6,710 bases of DNA from Syntrophobacteria bacterium. Lineage in GTDB: Bacteria; Desulfobacterota; DSWW01. Position numbers and translations under genes: made by a program. The notes under the pieces are model-generated. The model made no database searches. It saw only the letters and a program-made list of their open reading frames with translations, and was not told the DNA's origin. The stretch lies in NCBI GenBank assembly GCA_030145435.1, contig JAQYVQ010000522.1:1-6710 (forward strand), in the 5' to 3' direction. Positions 6,182-6,710 of the stretch are shown one piece after another (the first letter of the stretch is position 1; each line of letters starts with the position of its first letter).

Positions 6182-6710
6182 CCTTGCCCGATTTGGCCTT
6201 GCGAAGGCCGGTGACCATGCTGATGGTGTATGCCACCCTGTTTGCCCTGGGCGGGGTCGCCGTGCATGAGATCCCGCTCGAGTTCCTTCCGACCATGGCC
6301 GGCCCCCACTTCTGGATCCAGATTCCGTATCGAAACGCGACGCCTGCCGAGGTCGAGAAGACGATCAGCATTCCGGCAGAGGAGTTGCTCCGGACGGTCC
6401 CCAACTTGTCGAGAGTGAATTCGATCTCCCAGGGCAGTGCCAGCAGCCTTTATCTCGAGTTCGATTGGGGCACGGACATGGATTATGCCTATCTCGAGGT
6501 CAAGGACCGTCTGGATCGCCTGCAGGAACAGCTGCCGAGGGAAAGCCAGGAGTACTACATCTGGAGGTTCAGCTCAGCCGACATGGAGGTTCTGTTCCTG
6601 AGCTTCACCTGGGACGGGCCGGTCGAGGAGCTTTACGAGATCGTAAGCGAACGAGTGAAACCAAGGCTGCAGCGGGTCGAGGGGGTGGGGAGCGTGGCGG
6701 TCTGGGGACA
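6178..6710 (+). CDS. Second RND transporter permease subunit, N-terminal part, cut by the window edge
   Basis: An open frame of 177 codons to the right edge, beginning with an ATG that overlaps the previous stop (ATGA at 6178-6181). This is a classic translationally coupled junction with little independent ribosome-binding site. It begins like other RND permeases: LALRRPVT at 6-13, TM1 to about 29, IPLEFLP at 32-38, then the first porter subdomain (PAEVEKTISIPAEELLRTV at 56-74, LYLEFDWGTDMDYAYLEV at about 91-108). It reaches RVEGVGSVAVWG at the edge, the conserved link into the next subdomain. It shares this layout with the upstream permease (for example WGTDMD in both) but differs in sequence, so it is a paralogue rather than a recent duplicate. 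About 1000 residues should be expected in all. It probably uses the same adaptor, as a heteromeric pump or as an alternative partner. Confidence 0.92.
   Translation, partial: MTLPDLALRRPVTMLMVYATLFALGGVAVHEIPLEFLPTMAGPHFWIQIPYRNATPAEVEKTISIPAEELLRTVPNLSRVNSISQGSASSLYLEFDWGTDMDYAYLEVKDRLDRLQEQLPRESQEYYIWRFSSADMEVLFLSFTWDGPVEELYEIVSERVKPRLQRVEGVGSVAVWG

Overview
The window suggests a Gram-negative anaerobe with a GC-rich genome. A nickel carbon monoxide dehydrogenase points to anaerobic C1 metabolism, and a membrane-fusion protein with RND pumps implies an outer membrane. The combination fits Desulfobacterota-like (deltaproteobacterial) sulfate reducers or syntrophs, but this placement is inference from gene content, not from any search.

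Left third, minus strand: a Fur-superfamily regulator with all five metal-ligand positions of the PerR type (752-1228) is followed, after about 65 bases, by the first 228 codons of cooS, the catalytic subunit of anaerobic CO dehydrogenase. cooS runs off the left edge (1-686). The two probably form a perR-cooS transcription unit. Upstream of perR is a good sigma70-type promoter (TTGACA, 17-base spacer, TATCTT). Its -35 box lies inside a 7-8-7 inverted repeat that looks like an autoregulatory operator. A peroxide/oxidative-stress sensor ahead of an oxygen-labile nickel enzyme makes biological sense.

Middle: about 200 bases between the divergent genes (1229-1431) are AT-richer than their surroundings and hold the minus-strand promoter/operator and weaker plus-strand promoter candidates.

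Right two thirds, plus strand: an efflux operon with overlapping genes. It encodes a periplasmic adaptor (membrane fusion protein, 1432-2571), a full-length but unusually long RND permease (about 1209 aa, 2552-6181), and the first 177 codons of a second RND permease (6178 to the right edge) that starts inside the stop of the first (ATGA). One adaptor with two tandem permeases recalls two-permease RND systems such as MdtABC; no outer-membrane channel gene is visible. The first permease carries an extra stretch of roughly 140-155 residues, including a strongly hydrophobic segment, in the normally short cytoplasmic link between its two halves, plus a glycine-rich insert in its first periplasmic region. 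These are the most unusual features of the window. I see no RNA gene, mobile element, CRISPR array or clear intrinsic terminator.
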